Source of the DNA: Candidatus Omnitrophota bacterium
GTDB taxonomy: Bacteria > Omnitrophota > Gorgyraeia > 2-01-FULL-45-10
Reading direction: 5' to 3'
Length of the DNA: 23,749 nucleotides
Assembly: GCA_028716065.1 (NCBI GenBank)
Contig: JAQUQN010000007.1
Span: forward strand, 5,500-29,248
The notes beneath the pieces were generated by a model. The model did no database searches and was not told the DNA's origin. It saw only the letters and a program-made list of their open reading frames with translations. The translations under genes and the position numbers were made by a program. Positions 14,867-23,550 of this stretch are shown in pieces (position 1 is the first letter of the stretch; each line of letters starts with the position of its first letter).

Positions 14867-15655
14867 TTACTCGATCTTAATCCCTTTTCTGGTGATCTCG
14901 AGCTCTTTGATGACGCCTTTGCCCGGAGTACCCAAAAATTGACCATTCAATGTCAATTCTATCGCTTCAGCCTTTCTAATGAATATCTCAAATTTATTAT
15001 TAGCGCTGAAGGACTCGATAGTCCCCTTGGGCAGAACCCTTTCGAAGAGTATGACCCCGTCCCTCTTGAGCTGAACAAGGACGGGTTCTTTCACTTTTAT
15101 TACCAGGCTCAACGGCACATTTTTAGGTATGGAAATTTTTGGAAACTCTTTTTTCTTGGTGGAAGATATTACGGGGGATACGGCTCTTCTGGACCTGGCC
15201 ACGGAGGCGGCCTTTACGGTTTTGGAGCCACTAAATACGGAGGCGATCTTTTTCCATATAAAGGAGAGGAAGAATATGACCGCTATCAGGATGATCGCGG
15301 CGCTTATAAAATATATCACCTTCGAGACGATATCGGACCTTATCGCGTCCATGGTATCGATATCCGGTTTTTTAACTGCCGTTTCCCGGGCCGGGCATAG
15401 TTGGGCATATTCCCTCCCAAGCGCTTCCGCGTCAAGGCCCAGATATGCCGCGTATTTTTTAAGAAAACTTTTCGCATAAGTGGCCGTGGAACTGGAATAG
15501 AACGTTCCGTCTTCCAGGGCCGAGAGCACCGAAGAATGGACATGCGTCTCTTTCTGAATGCGCTCGAAGGTCAGGGACTTGGCTTCGCGCGCCTTCTTCA
15601 GCCTCTCTCCGATATTTACAAACGAACTCTTGGTATTCCTGGATTCAGCTTCCAT
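14867..15655 (-). CDS. rodZ: RodZ-like helix-turn-helix membrane protein
   Basis: A likely cell-shape protein that links the cytoskeleton (MreB) to the membrane in species that have it. The 262 residues contain an N-terminal Cro/HTH_25-type domain at about 14-90 (GERLKKAREAKSLTFERIQ, then SSVLSALEDGTF), one transmembrane helix at about 112-134, a Lys/Ser/Ala-rich linker, and a C-terminal beta domain of DUF4115 type (LVIKVKEPVLVQLKRDG, FEIFIRKAEAIELTLNG). The order HTH, single TM, outside domain is the RodZ layout. It overlaps ftsK by 11 bases. MreB is not in the window, so the symbol rests on architecture. Confidence 0.82.
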   Translation of the reverse strand: MEAESRNTKSSFVNIGERLKKAREAKSLTFERIQKETHVHSSVLSALEDGTFYSSSTATYAKSFLKKYAAYLGLDAEALGREYAQLCPARETAVKKPDIDTMDAIRSDIVSKVIYFISAAIILIAVIFFLSFIWKKIASVFSGSKTVKAASVARSRRAVSPVISSTKKKEFPKISIPKNVPLSLVIKVKEPVLVQLKRDGVILFERVLPKGTIESFSANNKFEIFIRKAEAIELTLNGQFLGTPGKGVIKELEITRKGIKIE

Positions 15656-17903
15656 TTTTTGCCTGATACTCCTCCGTGCTCACCAGGATATCCCTGGGTT
15701 TTGACCCCTGGTAAGGGCCTACTATGCCTTCGTCTTCCATCATGTCTATGAGCCGCGCTGCCCGCGTATAGCCCAGGCCGAGCCGCCTCTGTAAGATCGA
15801 TACCGAGGCCTGCCGTGTCTCAAGCACTAGCCTTACGGCCTCATCATAAACCTCATCCTTATCGAATTTCTTGAAACTCTGCCTCTTCTGGTCATCCGAT
15901 ATCTCTTCGACGTATTGGGGCTGGCGCTGTGACTTTATGAAGTCCGTTATCGCCTCTATCTCTCTGTCGGCGATGAGGCTGCACTGCGCCCTTATGGGCC
16001 TCGAGGCGCCCGGTTCTATAAATAGCATGTCGCCGCGGCCTAAAAGTTTATCGGCGCCGTTGATATCGAGGACTGTCCTGGAATCGACTTTCGACGCCAC
16101 CTTGAAGGATATCCTCGCGGGGAAGTTGGCCTTGATGACGCCCGTTATGACATCGACGGACGGGCGCTGCGTCGCCAGTATTATGTGTATGCCGACCGCC
16201 CTCGACAGCTGCGCCAGGCGCGTTATAGCGCCTTCGACATCGGCCTGCGCTACCATCATTAGATCGGCAAGTTCATCTATCACTATGATTATATAAGGAA
16301 GTTTTTCGGTGATATCTTTGCCGATCCTCTCGTTGTAAGCATCGATATTTCTAACGCCGGCCTGCGCGAATAGTTCGTATCTGGATTCCATCTTGCTCAC
16401 TATCCAGTCCAGGACCGCGCCTACCCTCTTTGCGTCGGTGACGACCGGTGTAAGAAGGTGTGGCAGGTTATTAAACGCCGCCAGCTCGACCCTTTTAGGG
16501 TCTATCATTATGAATTTCAATTCTTCAGGGGTATAACTCAATAAAAGATTTGTAATGACGCTGTTTATGCATACGGTCTTACCGGAGCCGGTGGCGCCGG
16601 CTATCAAAAGATGCGGCATGCTCGCGAGGTCCGCTATGACCGGCGTGCCCGCGATATCCTTTCCCAGCGCGAGCTTCAGTTTGGAACGAGACTCTTTATA
16701 CTCCCTGGAATCGATGACCTCTTTAAGATAGACGAGGGCGCTCGTGGCATTGGGTACCTCCACTCCTATCGTTCCCTTGCCGGGTATCGGCGCCACTATC
16801 CTCACGCTCTGGGCCTTCATGGTCAGGGCTATATTATCGCTCAATGCGGTGACCTTCTGTATCTTCACCCCCGGTGCCGGCTCAAGCTCATACCTCGTTA
16901 TCACCGGCCCCCTGTTCACCGTGACCACTTTTGCCTCTATCTCGAAATCCCGTAGTGTCTCTTCCAGGATGCGCGCGTTGGCGTCGAAGTTCTCCTTTAT
17001 CTTTCTCGACTCCAGGGGCGGAGGCGATGCCAGCAGATTCATGGAGGGCAGCCTGTATGCCGCCGCCTTTACCGCGTCCACCTTCGGAATATCCTGGGCC
17101 GCAGCCCCAGCCGCTGAAGCCGATGCTGGCACAGGCGTAGCGACCTTTTTTGCGGCGTCCTCTTTTTCCGGAGCCGGCCTGGCCTGCGCGGCAGAAGGCT
17201 TCGCCTCTTCCGATTTTCTCGGAGGCGGTTCCTGCTTCCTGCCGCTTATGGCCTCTTTTGCCTGCCTTATTATATCCGCCCCGCGCTCTGCCGGCGTGGG
17301 CTTACGTGAAACGTTCAGTATGATCTTGGGCCCTTCCTTCTCTCCGGTCAAACGGCCGAACAAGCCGCCGAGGAGCCCCTTCGATTTAGAAAATAGCGTC
17401 GACAAAAACGGAAGTAGTAGAAACTCTGTGGCCAGCAGTATCGATAGCAGGAATAGCACCGCTATCACGACGAGCGCGCCGGCCTTTCCCAGATATTTTA
17501 TCAAAAAGTCGGAAAAGACAAGTCCCACCGCGCCCCCCAGCCGGAAGCGGAATGAATTGTCGCCGCTCGCTACTATAGAAAATATCGCACTTGAAGCCAG
17601 GATGAGGAAAAATGTGCCGAAGAGCTTGAAATATATCTTCTGAGGTGTGATGCCGTAGAACCTGGCTATCGCCCAGGTCAGGACCAGAAGAGGTATCACG
17701 TATGCGCTCAACCCCATCACGAAAAAGAGGCCAAACCCGAGATAGACGCCGAATAGGCCGGCAAAATTCCTCACCGAATAGTTGGGCCTTGACGTGAAGA
17801 GCGCCATGTCGGAAAAATCGAACGTGACAAGGCTTATAAAAATAAGGATGGCGATCGCGAAGAGGACCACCGCCTGTATCTCATTCCATCTCGTCTTATC
17901 CAT
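15645..17903 (-). CDS. ftsK: DNA translocase FtsK/SpoIIIE
   Basis: An ATP-driven DNA pump at the division septum that clears and segregates chromosome ends. The 752 residues begin with four membrane segments (about 10-170), then an Ala/Pro/Lys-rich linker (about 215-290), the alpha domain, and the RecA-like motor with Walker A GATGSGKT (436-443, K442) and Walker B IIIVIDEL (D543, E544). The C-terminal winged gamma domain, about 685-745 (LVLETRQASVSILQRR, YTRAARLIDMME), normally reads KOPS-type sites and activates XerCD. It starts 7 bases after uppP and overlaps the rodZ-like gene. Confidence 0.96.
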   Translation of the reverse strand: MDKTRWNEIQAVVLFAIAILIFISLVTFDFSDMALFTSRPNYSVRNFAGLFGVYLGFGLFFVMGLSAYVIPLLVLTWAIARFYGITPQKIYFKLFGTFFLILASSAIFSIVASGDNSFRFRLGGAVGLVFSDFLIKYLGKAGALVVIAVLFLLSILLATEFLLLPFLSTLFSKSKGLLGGLFGRLTGEKEGPKIILNVSRKPTPAERGADIIRQAKEAISGRKQEPPPRKSEEAKPSAAQARPAPEKEDAAKKVATPVPASASAAGAAAQDIPKVDAVKAAAYRLPSMNLLASPPPLESRKIKENFDANARILEETLRDFEIEAKVVTVNRGPVITRYELEPAPGVKIQKVTALSDNIALTMKAQSVRIVAPIPGKGTIGVEVPNATSALVYLKEVIDSREYKESRSKLKLALGKDIAGTPVIADLASMPHLLIAGATGSGKTVCINSVITNLLLSYTPEELKFIMIDPKRVELAAFNNLPHLLTPVVTDAKRVGAVLDWIVSKMESRYELFAQAGVRNIDAYNERIGKDITEKLPYIIIVIDELADLMMVAQADVEGAITRLAQLSRAVGIHIILATQRPSVDVITGVIKANFPARISFKVASKVDSRTVLDINGADKLLGRGDMLFIEPGASRPIRAQCSLIADREIEAITDFIKSQRQPQYVEEISDDQKRQSFKKFDKDEVYDEAVRLVLETRQASVSILQRRLGLGYTRAARLIDMMEDEGIVGPYQGSKPRDILVSTEEYQAKNGS

Positions 17904-17910
17904 AATCTAT

Positions 17911-18684
17911 TTACCTTAAGCGCATTATCAAAACTGCTGAACCGGCCAGAAAACAGTATATCCCGAAAATAAAGAAGAGGTCCCTTCTTATCAACTCCAA
18001 GAGCGCCTTTATGCAGACCAGGCCCACGCCGAGAGCCGTTACTCCTCCTATGATAAAATAGAGAGCGTCATTGCCCGCGAGGATGGAACCGATCCTGGAT
18101 GCCTTCAGGGCAGTCGCTCCGAATATCGCGGGGATGGAAAGGAGAAACGAGAATCTGAATGCCGTCTCCTTGTCAAGGCCCAAAAGCATTCCCGTGGCTA
18201 TCGTCGCGCCGCTCCTCGATATGCCGGGCATTATGCTTATCCCTTGCGCCAGTCCTATGACGAGCGAGTTCCAGATATTCTGCGGACGTTTCAGTCCCGA
18301 CCTTTTCAGGTAAATGGTGTAAAGGCCCGCCGCCAAGAGCCAGAATCCTGTCAGTAGCAGCATGAAACCTACTATCCCGGGCTTTGCGAAAAAACTCTCC
18401 ACAACATCCTTGAACAGCATGCCGAGGGCGAAAGTCGGGATAGACCCCACTACTATAAAGAGGAGCGTCCTCTTACCGCTGGTAAAGAGCTTCAGTATAT
18501 CATTCCGAAAAAATATCAGGACTGCCAGTAACGTCCCGAAATGCAGAAATATGTCAAAGGCCATCTGCGGCTCTTTTATCCCGAAGATGGCGTGCAATAT
18601 CACGAGATGCCCCGAGCTCGATATCGGGAAAAATTCCGTCGCGCCCTGAACTATCCCGGAGATCACTGCCTGCGCTATCGTCAT
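17911..18684 (-). CDS. uppP: undecaprenyl-diphosphatase UppP (BacA)
   Basis: An integral membrane enzyme that dephosphorylates undecaprenyl diphosphate so the lipid carrier can be reused for peptidoglycan synthesis. The 257 residues include the two family signatures: QGATEFFPISSSGHL near residues 13-27 and PGISRSGATI in the second half, which form the active site from two pseudo-repeats. Many hydrophobic helices are evident. Its ATG follows the TAG stop of dut with no base between, indicating coupled translation. Its presence suggests an ordinary peptidoglycan cycle. Confidence 0.96.
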   Translation of the reverse strand: MTIAQAVISGIVQGATEFFPISSSGHLVILHAIFGIKEPQMAFDIFLHFGTLLAVLIFFRNDILKLFTSGKRTLLFIVVGSIPTFALGMLFKDVVESFFAKPGIVGFMLLLTGFWLLAAGLYTIYLKRSGLKRPQNIWNSLVIGLAQGISIMPGISRSGATIATGMLLGLDKETAFRFSFLLSIPAIFGATALKASRIGSILAGNDALYFIIGGVTALGVGLVCIKALLELIRRDLFFIFGIYCFLAGSAVLIMRLR

Positions 18685-19134
18685 CTATCTTCCCGTGTGT
18701 CCGAAACCGCCTCCGGCCCTTACCGTCTCGTCGAGTTCTTCGGTAATATCTACCACTGCCTTTATGACTTCCTTTATCACCATCTGGGCGATCCTGTCGC
18801 CGCGCTTTATCCTGAACGTGTCCTTGCCGTGGTTGATCATTATGAGGCTCACCAGCCCGCGGTAATCAGAATCGATCGTCCCCGGCGTGTTGACGAGGCT
18901 TATCCCGTGCTTCAGGGCGAGCCCGCTGCGCGGCCGGATCTCGGCCTCGTAGCCTTCGGGTAGACTCAAATAAAAACCGGCCGATACTAACTTTATATCG
19001 CCCGGTGATAGTTCGATCTCCCCCTCAACATCAGCGTACAGGTCCATGCCGCTCGAACCGGATGTAGCATATTTGGGTGTGGGTAAGTCTTCGGAACCTG
19101 CCTTCTTCTTTAGGGAGACGCTTATGGTTTTCAA
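18685..19134 (-). CDS. dut: deoxyuridine 5'-triphosphate nucleotidohydrolase (dUTPase)
   Basis: Hydrolyses dUTP to dUMP and pyrophosphate, keeping uracil out of DNA and supplying thymidylate synthesis. The trimeric dUTPase motifs are all present in 149 residues: GSSGMDLYAD (1), PRSGLALKHGI (2), GTIDSDYRGLV (3), GDRIAQMVI (4) and the C-terminal arm RAGGGFGHTGR (5) that closes over the active site. The chosen start at 19134 is TTG, with a weak ribosome site. The family N terminus fits this position, but a nearby alternative is possible. It follows pnp after a 63-base gap containing a strong hairpin. Confidence 0.95.
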   Translation of the reverse strand: MKTISVSLKKKAGSEDLPTPKYATSGSSGMDLYADVEGEIELSPGDIKLVSAGFYLSLPEGYEAEIRPRSGLALKHGISLVNTPGTIDSDYRGLVSLIMINHGKDTFRIKRGDRIAQMVIKEVIKAVVDITEELDETVRAGGGFGHTGR

Positions 19135-19148
19135 TTCTGATACTCGTT

Positions 19149-19200
19149 TAATCCGTAAGCCCCGTTAGAAAGCCGTCCTTTCTAACGGGGTAAAGGATTA
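19149..19200 (-). terminator. strong hairpin after pnp (terminator or RNA-processing stem)
   Basis: Perfect 13-bp arms at 19160-19172 and 19178-19190 (ccccgttagaaag and complement) surround a 5-base loop. The stem extends outward past an internal loop (taatcc with ggatta), so the pnp stop codon at 19198-19200 lies in its base. The minus strand continues CTTACGG rather than a T-run, so complete intrinsic termination is doubtful. Partial termination or 3'-end protection is more likely. Confidence 0.6.
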
Positions 19201-21306
19201 TTTCTTCTGCTCGTCCGCCGGGCGCTCGGCCTGCTTCTTCGACAGGTTTATGCGGCCCTGCTGGTCTATCTCGATAACCTTTACCGTCACCTCATCGCCT
19301 ATCTTCACCACATCCTCGACGTTCTTGACGAACTTATCTGCAAGTTCGGATACATGTATCAGCCCTTCCTTGCCAGGCAATATCTCGCAAAAGGCCCCGA
19401 AGTTCATTATCCTCTTTACCTTCCCCGTGTATATCTTACCGACCTCGGCCTCGGCGGTCATGCCCTTTATGATATTCACCGCTTTATCTATAGCGGCCTG
19501 GTCCTGAGACGCCACCTGGACGGTGCCGTCGTCGGAGATATCTATCGTCACGCCGGTATCCTGGATTATCTTTTTTATATTTTTACCGCCGGGACCTATG
19601 ACCTCGCCTATCTTGGACTGGCTTATCTTGAATGTCACTATCCGCGGCGCGAATTCCGAGACGTTCTCCTTAGGCCTCGATATGGCATGCGTCATCTTGT
19701 CGAGTATGAAGAGCCGCGCCGTCTTCCCTATCTCAAGCGCCTTCTTTATGACATCGGTATCCACGCCCTGTATCTTCAGGTCCATCTGCAAGGCCGTTAT
19801 CCCGTCCTTGGTGCCGGCCACTTTAAAGTCCATGTCGCCGTAGTGGTCTTCCACGCCGCCTATGTCGGTAAGGATGATCGTCTCACCTTTCTCCTTGACC
19901 AGGCCTATTGCTATTCCGCTGACCGGGTTCTTTATGGGGACACCGGCGTCCATCAGAGACAATGAACTGGCGCAGACCGTCGCCATGCTGGATGAACCAT
20001 TAGACTCTAGAATATCGGAAACAACCCTCACGGTATACGGGAAGTTATCCTTGTTCGGCATGACGGCCTTGAGCGCCCTCTCTGCCAGCGCGCCGTGGCC
20101 TATCTCTCGCCTGCCCGGTCCCCTAATGGGCTTCACCTCTCCCACGGAGAACGGCGGAAAATTGTAATGCAGCATGAAGTTCTTCTGCGTCTCGCCTTCC
20201 AGCGCGTCTATTATCTGTTCGTCGGCGCTCGTCCCGAGCGTCGTGACCGAAAGGCTCTGCGTCTGGCCGCGCGTGAAGAGGCTCGAGCCGTGCGTGCGCG
20301 GCAATAACCCTACTTCGCAGGTTATCGGCCTTATCTCATCGAAACGCCTTCCGTCGACCCTCTTCTTCTTCTCTACAATGAACTTCCTGACCTCTTCCTC
20401 CTCGACCTGTTCGAGAGCGGACTTCACGTCTTTATCCGTATATACCGAATCCTCGGTGACCAGTTTCTCTATCAGTTCCTTCGAAAGAGAATTCATCGCC
20501 TCTTCGCGTTGTTCCTTCGTTCCGAGCGTGTTTATTTCGGCCAGGCGCTTCACCGATTCCGCTTTCACCTTTTTTATCAGATCTTCATCGATCTTGCGTA
20601 TCACGACTTCTCTCTTCTTGGCGCCGCAGGCCTTCGCCATCTTCTCCTGCAGGTCTATCAGCGGCTGGAGACTCTTCTGGCCGAACTCTATGGCCTCTAA
20701 AAGGTCCTCTTCACTTATCTCGTTCGAGCCGGATTCGACCATGGCTATTCCCGTGCGCGTGCCGGCTACCACCAGATCTATGTCGCTTGATGTGAGTTCC
20801 TGGAATGTCGGGTTTATCACGAATTTACCGTCTATCCGCCCTACCCTGACCGCGCCTATGGGGCCGTTGAATGGAATATCCGATATGGTAAGCGCTGTCG
20901 ATGCTCCCAGCATTGCCAGTACATCGGAATCGTTCTCGCCGTCGCTCGATACCACCATGGCGACTATCTGGACGTCATTCGCGAATCCATGGGGAAACAA
21001 CGGCCTTATGGGCCTGTCGGTCAACCTGGCGGTCAATATCTCTTTTTCGGATGGGCGGCCTTCCCTCTTGAAAAACCCTCCCGGGATCTTCCCGGCCGCA
21101 TACGTTTTCTCCTGGTATTCGACGGTCAACGGGAAAAAATCTATATTCTCCCTTGGCTCTTTAGAGCATACCGCGGTAACGAGCACGAGCGTGTCACCCA
21201 GCTGAACGGTGCAGGCGCCGTCCGCCTGCTTTGCCATCCTGCCTGTCTCTATCGTAATATTACATCTGTCTATTTTTACTTCGAATTTTTTTATACCTTG
21301 CTGCAT
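19198..21306 (-). CDS. pnp: polyribonucleotide nucleotidyltransferase (PNPase)
   Basis: A phosphate-dependent 3'-5' exoribonuclease, a core enzyme of RNA decay that works as a trimer. Two RNase PH-like domains are visible: the first with FFPLTVEYQEK, GKIPGGFFKREGRPSE and RLTDRPIRPLF; the second with RTHGSSLFTRGQTQ, GPGRREIGHGALAERAL and DILESNGSSSMA. They are followed by a KH domain (GEVIGPGGKNIKKI) and an S1 domain (GKVKRIMNFGAFCEILPGKEGL). The start at 21306 (ATG, MQQGIKKFEV) matches the family N terminus. A TTG at 21348 with a good AGGAG site would add 14 residues and cannot be excluded. It follows rpsO, the widespread bacterial arrangement. Confidence 0.96.
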   Translation of the reverse strand: MQQGIKKFEVKIDRCNITIETGRMAKQADGACTVQLGDTLVLVTAVCSKEPRENIDFFPLTVEYQEKTYAAGKIPGGFFKREGRPSEKEILTARLTDRPIRPLFPHGFANDVQIVAMVVSSDGENDSDVLAMLGASTALTISDIPFNGPIGAVRVGRIDGKFVINPTFQELTSSDIDLVVAGTRTGIAMVESGSNEISEEDLLEAIEFGQKSLQPLIDLQEKMAKACGAKKREVVIRKIDEDLIKKVKAESVKRLAEINTLGTKEQREEAMNSLSKELIEKLVTEDSVYTDKDVKSALEQVEEEEVRKFIVEKKKRVDGRRFDEIRPITCEVGLLPRTHGSSLFTRGQTQSLSVTTLGTSADEQIIDALEGETQKNFMLHYNFPPFSVGEVKPIRGPGRREIGHGALAERALKAVMPNKDNFPYTVRVVSDILESNGSSSMATVCASSLSLMDAGVPIKNPVSGIAIGLVKEKGETIILTDIGGVEDHYGDMDFKVAGTKDGITALQMDLKIQGVDTDVIKKALEIGKTARLFILDKMTHAISRPKENVSEFAPRIVTFKISQSKIGEVIGPGGKNIKKIIQDTGVTIDISDDGTVQVASQDQAAIDKAVNIIKGMTAEAEVGKIYTGKVKRIMNFGAFCEILPGKEGLIHVSELADKFVKNVEDVVKIGDEVTVKVIEIDQQGRINLSKKQAERPADEQKK

Positions 21307-21389
21307 ATGTCCCTTTCTTTCAAAATACACCTTCACCCGCTCTTCCAAATACCGGCTCCTGTCCAGGCAGATATCCGTTTATGGCGGGA

Positions 21390-21659
21390 TTACTTTCTGA
21401 GATCCAGTTTCTTAATGATTTCCTTATAAGCCTTAGGGTCTTTTCTCTTAAGATAATCCAAGAGCCTTCGTCTTATGCTGACCATGCGTAGAAGTCCCTG
21501 GCGGGAATGATGATCGCGCTTGTGCGCCTTGAAATGATCCGATAGAGAGTTTATCCTCTCGGTCAGGAGCGCGATCTGCACACTCGGCGAACCGGTGTCC
21601 TTCTCATGTGCCTTATAACTGGTTATTACTTCCTTCTTCTTCTCTTTTACCAAAACCAA
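21390..21659 (-). CDS. rpsO: 30S ribosomal protein S15
   Basis: Binds the central domain of 16S rRNA early in 30S assembly. At 89 residues it has the normal length, with family signatures DTGSPSVQIALLTERIN, LSDHFKAHKRDHHSRQGLL and RRRLLDYLKRKD. The start at 21659 is TTG, preceded by GAGAGG at about 6 bases. A second in-frame TTG two codons later could also serve. A good promoter lies upstream in the gap after ribF, so rpsO-pnp and the genes below probably form a transcription unit. Confidence 0.96.
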   Translation of the reverse strand: MVLVKEKKKEVITSYKAHEKDTGSPSVQIALLTERINSLSDHFKAHKRDHHSRQGLLRMVSIRRRLLDYLKRKDPKAYKEIIKKLDLRK

Positions 21660-21714
21660 TCCACACCTCTCTTTAATAAAATCACTACATTTACACTTAC
21701 GCTATGTTTTATAG

Positions 21715-21743
21715 ATTTTAACACAACTGACGATATTTGTAAA
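21715..21743 (-). promoter_or_regulatory. candidate promoter of rpsO-pnp
   Basis: The minus strand carries TTTACA (21743-21738), a 17-base spacer and TAAAAT (21720-21715). Both boxes match the sigma-70 consensus at 5 of 6 positions with ideal spacing. It lies in the 95-base ribF-rpsO gap, leaving a leader of about 50 bases. Confidence 0.65.
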
Positions 21744-21754
21744 GGTATTTATCA

Positions 21755-22684
21755 TTATAATACCCTATGCGCGGCCTTTTCATCCTCCCTGATCTGTGCT
21801 ATCAGCTCTTCCGCAGTAGCGAACTTCTTTTCGTTCCTCAGTTTTTTTACGAATGTCAGTTCGAGGTCCCTGCCGTATATCTTCTTATCAAAATTGAAGA
21901 TGTGGACCTCTATCGTGGGTTCGTTAAATCCCTCATTCTTATGAAAAGTTGGCCTGATACCTATATTTAGAAGGCCGTTCAGGCGCTTCTTCCCGAACTT
22001 TATCCTGACGGCATAGACGCCGCTCGGCGGTATCGCCTCATGATGCGGATTTATGTTGGCCGTGGGGAAACCGAGGATGCGGCCCCGCCTGTGCCCCTTG
22101 ACCACGGTCCCCAGTATCGAAACCGGCCGTCCCAGGAGCCCTGCCGCGCGCCGGAGCTCTCCTTCCATGATAAGGCTCCTTATGCGGCTTGAACTGACGA
22201 TATGGCCGGCCATCTTAACCGGAGGCACCACCCTCACCCTGAATCCCATCTTATTGCCGACCCTCTTCAGTGAGCCGATACCTGAGTCGGCGCCTTTTCC
22301 GAAATAGAAATTTTCGGAGACGAATATCTCTTTCGCGCCTAATGTCTCTGCGAGGACCTTCCTGGCAAAATGATCCGCAGGCACTTTAGATAAAGCGGCG
22401 GTAAATTTCAATATCAGGAGAGTCTCTACGCCGAGCGCCTCGATAAGCCGGATCCTGTGATCCAGGGAGATGAGGCTTTTAGCGATGGATCCGGGATGCG
22501 TGACCTTTGACGGATGAGGGTCGAAAGTCAAAACCACGCTCTCGAGATTAAGTTCTTCTGCGCGCTTTACTACGGCTTTTATTATCGCCCTGTGGCCAGC
22601 GTGGACACCATCGAATACGCCTATCGTCAGAACCGACGCTTTTATTGGATGTTTAATATTTTTTAATCCGTGTATTACCTTCAT
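21755..22684 (-). CDS. ribF: bifunctional riboflavin kinase / FAD synthetase
   Basis: Phosphorylates riboflavin to FMN and adenylylates FMN to FAD in the cytoplasm. The N-terminal nucleotidyltransferase domain shows GVFDGVHAGHR and TFDPHPSKV, then a SSSRIR motif (an ISSTxIR equivalent). The C-terminal flavokinase domain shows GTVVKGHRRGRILGFPTANI, GVYAVRI and LNIGIRPTF. At 309 residues it has the usual bacterial length. The start ATG is preceded by a purine-rich stretch (TTTAGGTTGAG). It lies 37 bases after truB, and ribF next to truB is a common bacterial neighbourhood. Confidence 0.96.
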   Translation of the reverse strand: MKVIHGLKNIKHPIKASVLTIGVFDGVHAGHRAIIKAVVKRAEELNLESVVLTFDPHPSKVTHPGSIAKSLISLDHRIRLIEALGVETLLILKFTAALSKVPADHFARKVLAETLGAKEIFVSENFYFGKGADSGIGSLKRVGNKMGFRVRVVPPVKMAGHIVSSSRIRSLIMEGELRRAAGLLGRPVSILGTVVKGHRRGRILGFPTANINPHHEAIPPSGVYAVRIKFGKKRLNGLLNIGIRPTFHKNEGFNEPTIEVHIFNFDKKIYGRDLELTFVKKLRNEKKFATAEELIAQIREDEKAAHRVL

Positions 22685-22721
22685 CTCAACCTAAACCTCA
22701 GCCTCAGCCTCAGCCATTGCC
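22685..22721. repeat. short hexamer repeats in the truB-ribF gap
   Basis: The gap is built from imperfect cctaaa/cctcag hexamers, including gcctca-type units repeated three times. The complement is purine-rich and provides the ribosome site of ribF. Confidence 0.6.
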
Positions 22722-23444
22722 TTAACCTTCTCTGAGTAACCTACCGCCCAATTCTTCTGCGTTGATCCTCTTTAATTCTTCTACGCTAATCGCTTCTGTG
22801 ATACCGAATTTACCCGATCTCGTCCTTCTCAATGCGGAAAGATACGCCCCGCAGCCTAACCTCTCACCCATGTCGGCGCATAACTGGCGTATATAAGTGC
22901 CTTTCGAACACTGCGTCTTGAAAGACACTTCGGGCAAATTTAAATTCAAGACCTCCAGGTTTTTTATCGTGATCTTCCTCGGTGCGACATCCGCGGTCTC
23001 GCCTTTTCTGGCCAATTGATATAACTTCCTGCCCTTATGTTTCACCGCTGAATACATGGGCGGCTTCTGTTCGAGCTCGCCGGTGAATTTCCTGAAAACC
23101 TCCTCTATCTCATGCCTGCCGCCGTTGAACTTTTCGTTCCTTTCCGTTATCTTCCCGTACGCGTCTCCCGTATCCGAGGTAGCGCCAAGGACGAACGTTC
23201 CTTCATATTCCTTGTCGTCGCTGAGAAAGGTAGCGGAGGATTTAGTATATTTACCTATCAGGAGGACGAGCACTCCGGTCGCCATCGGATCGAGCGTCCC
23301 GCCGTGTCCGGCCTTCTTGATGCCGAACCTCTTCCTTACGAGGTCCACGACATCGTGGCTCGTCATCCCCTTCGCCTTATCTACTATCAATATCCCGTCC
23401 ATAACATCACTTGTAAATTTTAGGGTCCCCGCCTTGCCGAGCAT
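22722..23444 (-). CDS. truB: tRNA pseudouridine(55) synthase TruB
   Basis: Converts U55 of the T-loop of tRNAs to pseudouridine. The catalytic motif HGGTLDPMATGVL carries the active-site Asp (residue 52 from this start). Further family motifs: MDGILIVDKAKGMTSHD, KEYEGTFVLGATSDTGD, KPPMYSAVKHKGRKLY and CSKGTYIRQLCADMG. The 240 residues lack a clear C-terminal PUA domain and are therefore of the short type. Likely starts are ATG 23444 or GTG 23447, with AAGGGG about 9 bases upstream. The family core begins at the ATG at 23402 (MDGILIVDK), which has a weak ribosome site. A 46-bp direct repeat covers the start region. Confidence 0.95.
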   Translation of the reverse strand: MLGKAGTLKFTSDVMDGILIVDKAKGMTSHDVVDLVRKRFGIKKAGHGGTLDPMATGVLVLLIGKYTKSSATFLSDDKEYEGTFVLGATSDTGDAYGKITERNEKFNGGRHEIEEVFRKFTGELEQKPPMYSAVKHKGRKLYQLARKGETADVAPRKITIKNLEVLNLNLPEVSFKTQCSKGTYIRQLCADMGERLGCGAYLSALRRTRSGKFGITEAISVEELKRINAEELGGRLLREG

Positions 23445-23550
23445 CACATCAATCCCCTTCTAAAATTTTTCGGCTCCTTGTTGAAGGGGCCCCCGAGGCC
23501 GACGTGCCGAGCATCACATCAATCCCCTTCTAAAATTTTTCGGCTCCTTG
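23435..23550. repeat. 46-bp direct repeat (70-bp period) at the truB 5' end
   Basis: Positions 23435-23480 and 23505-23550 are identical (from tgccgagcatcac to cggctccttg). Each copy contains the truB ribosome site and start codon on the minus strand. The 24 bases between them are GC-rich. Confidence 0.95.
23449..23514 (-). CDS. possible 21-codon upstream ORF of truB
   Basis: The second copy of the direct repeat brings its own AAGGGG site and ATG at 23514. The frame reads MLGTSASGAPST... and ends with TGA at 23451-23449, immediately before the truB start. It may couple or attenuate truB translation, or simply be a by-product of the duplication. No homology is known to me. Confidence 0.35.
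   Translation of the reverse strand: MLGTSASGAPSTRSRKILEGD

Noticed and set aside
16744..17643. Long plus-strand frame (299 codons) opposite ftsK
   Set aside because: Antisense shadow of a clearly identified gene; Ser/Ala-rich, low-complexity translation with no family resemblance.
20174..21205. Long plus-strand frame (343 codons) opposite pnp
   Set aside because: Antisense of the well-conserved pnp coding region; Ser/Phe-rich composition typical of a mirror frame.
12438..23447. tRNA or rRNA genes in the gaps of the housekeeping run
   Set aside because: Gaps are all under 100 bases and show only promoters, hairpins or repeats; no cloverleaf was recognised.
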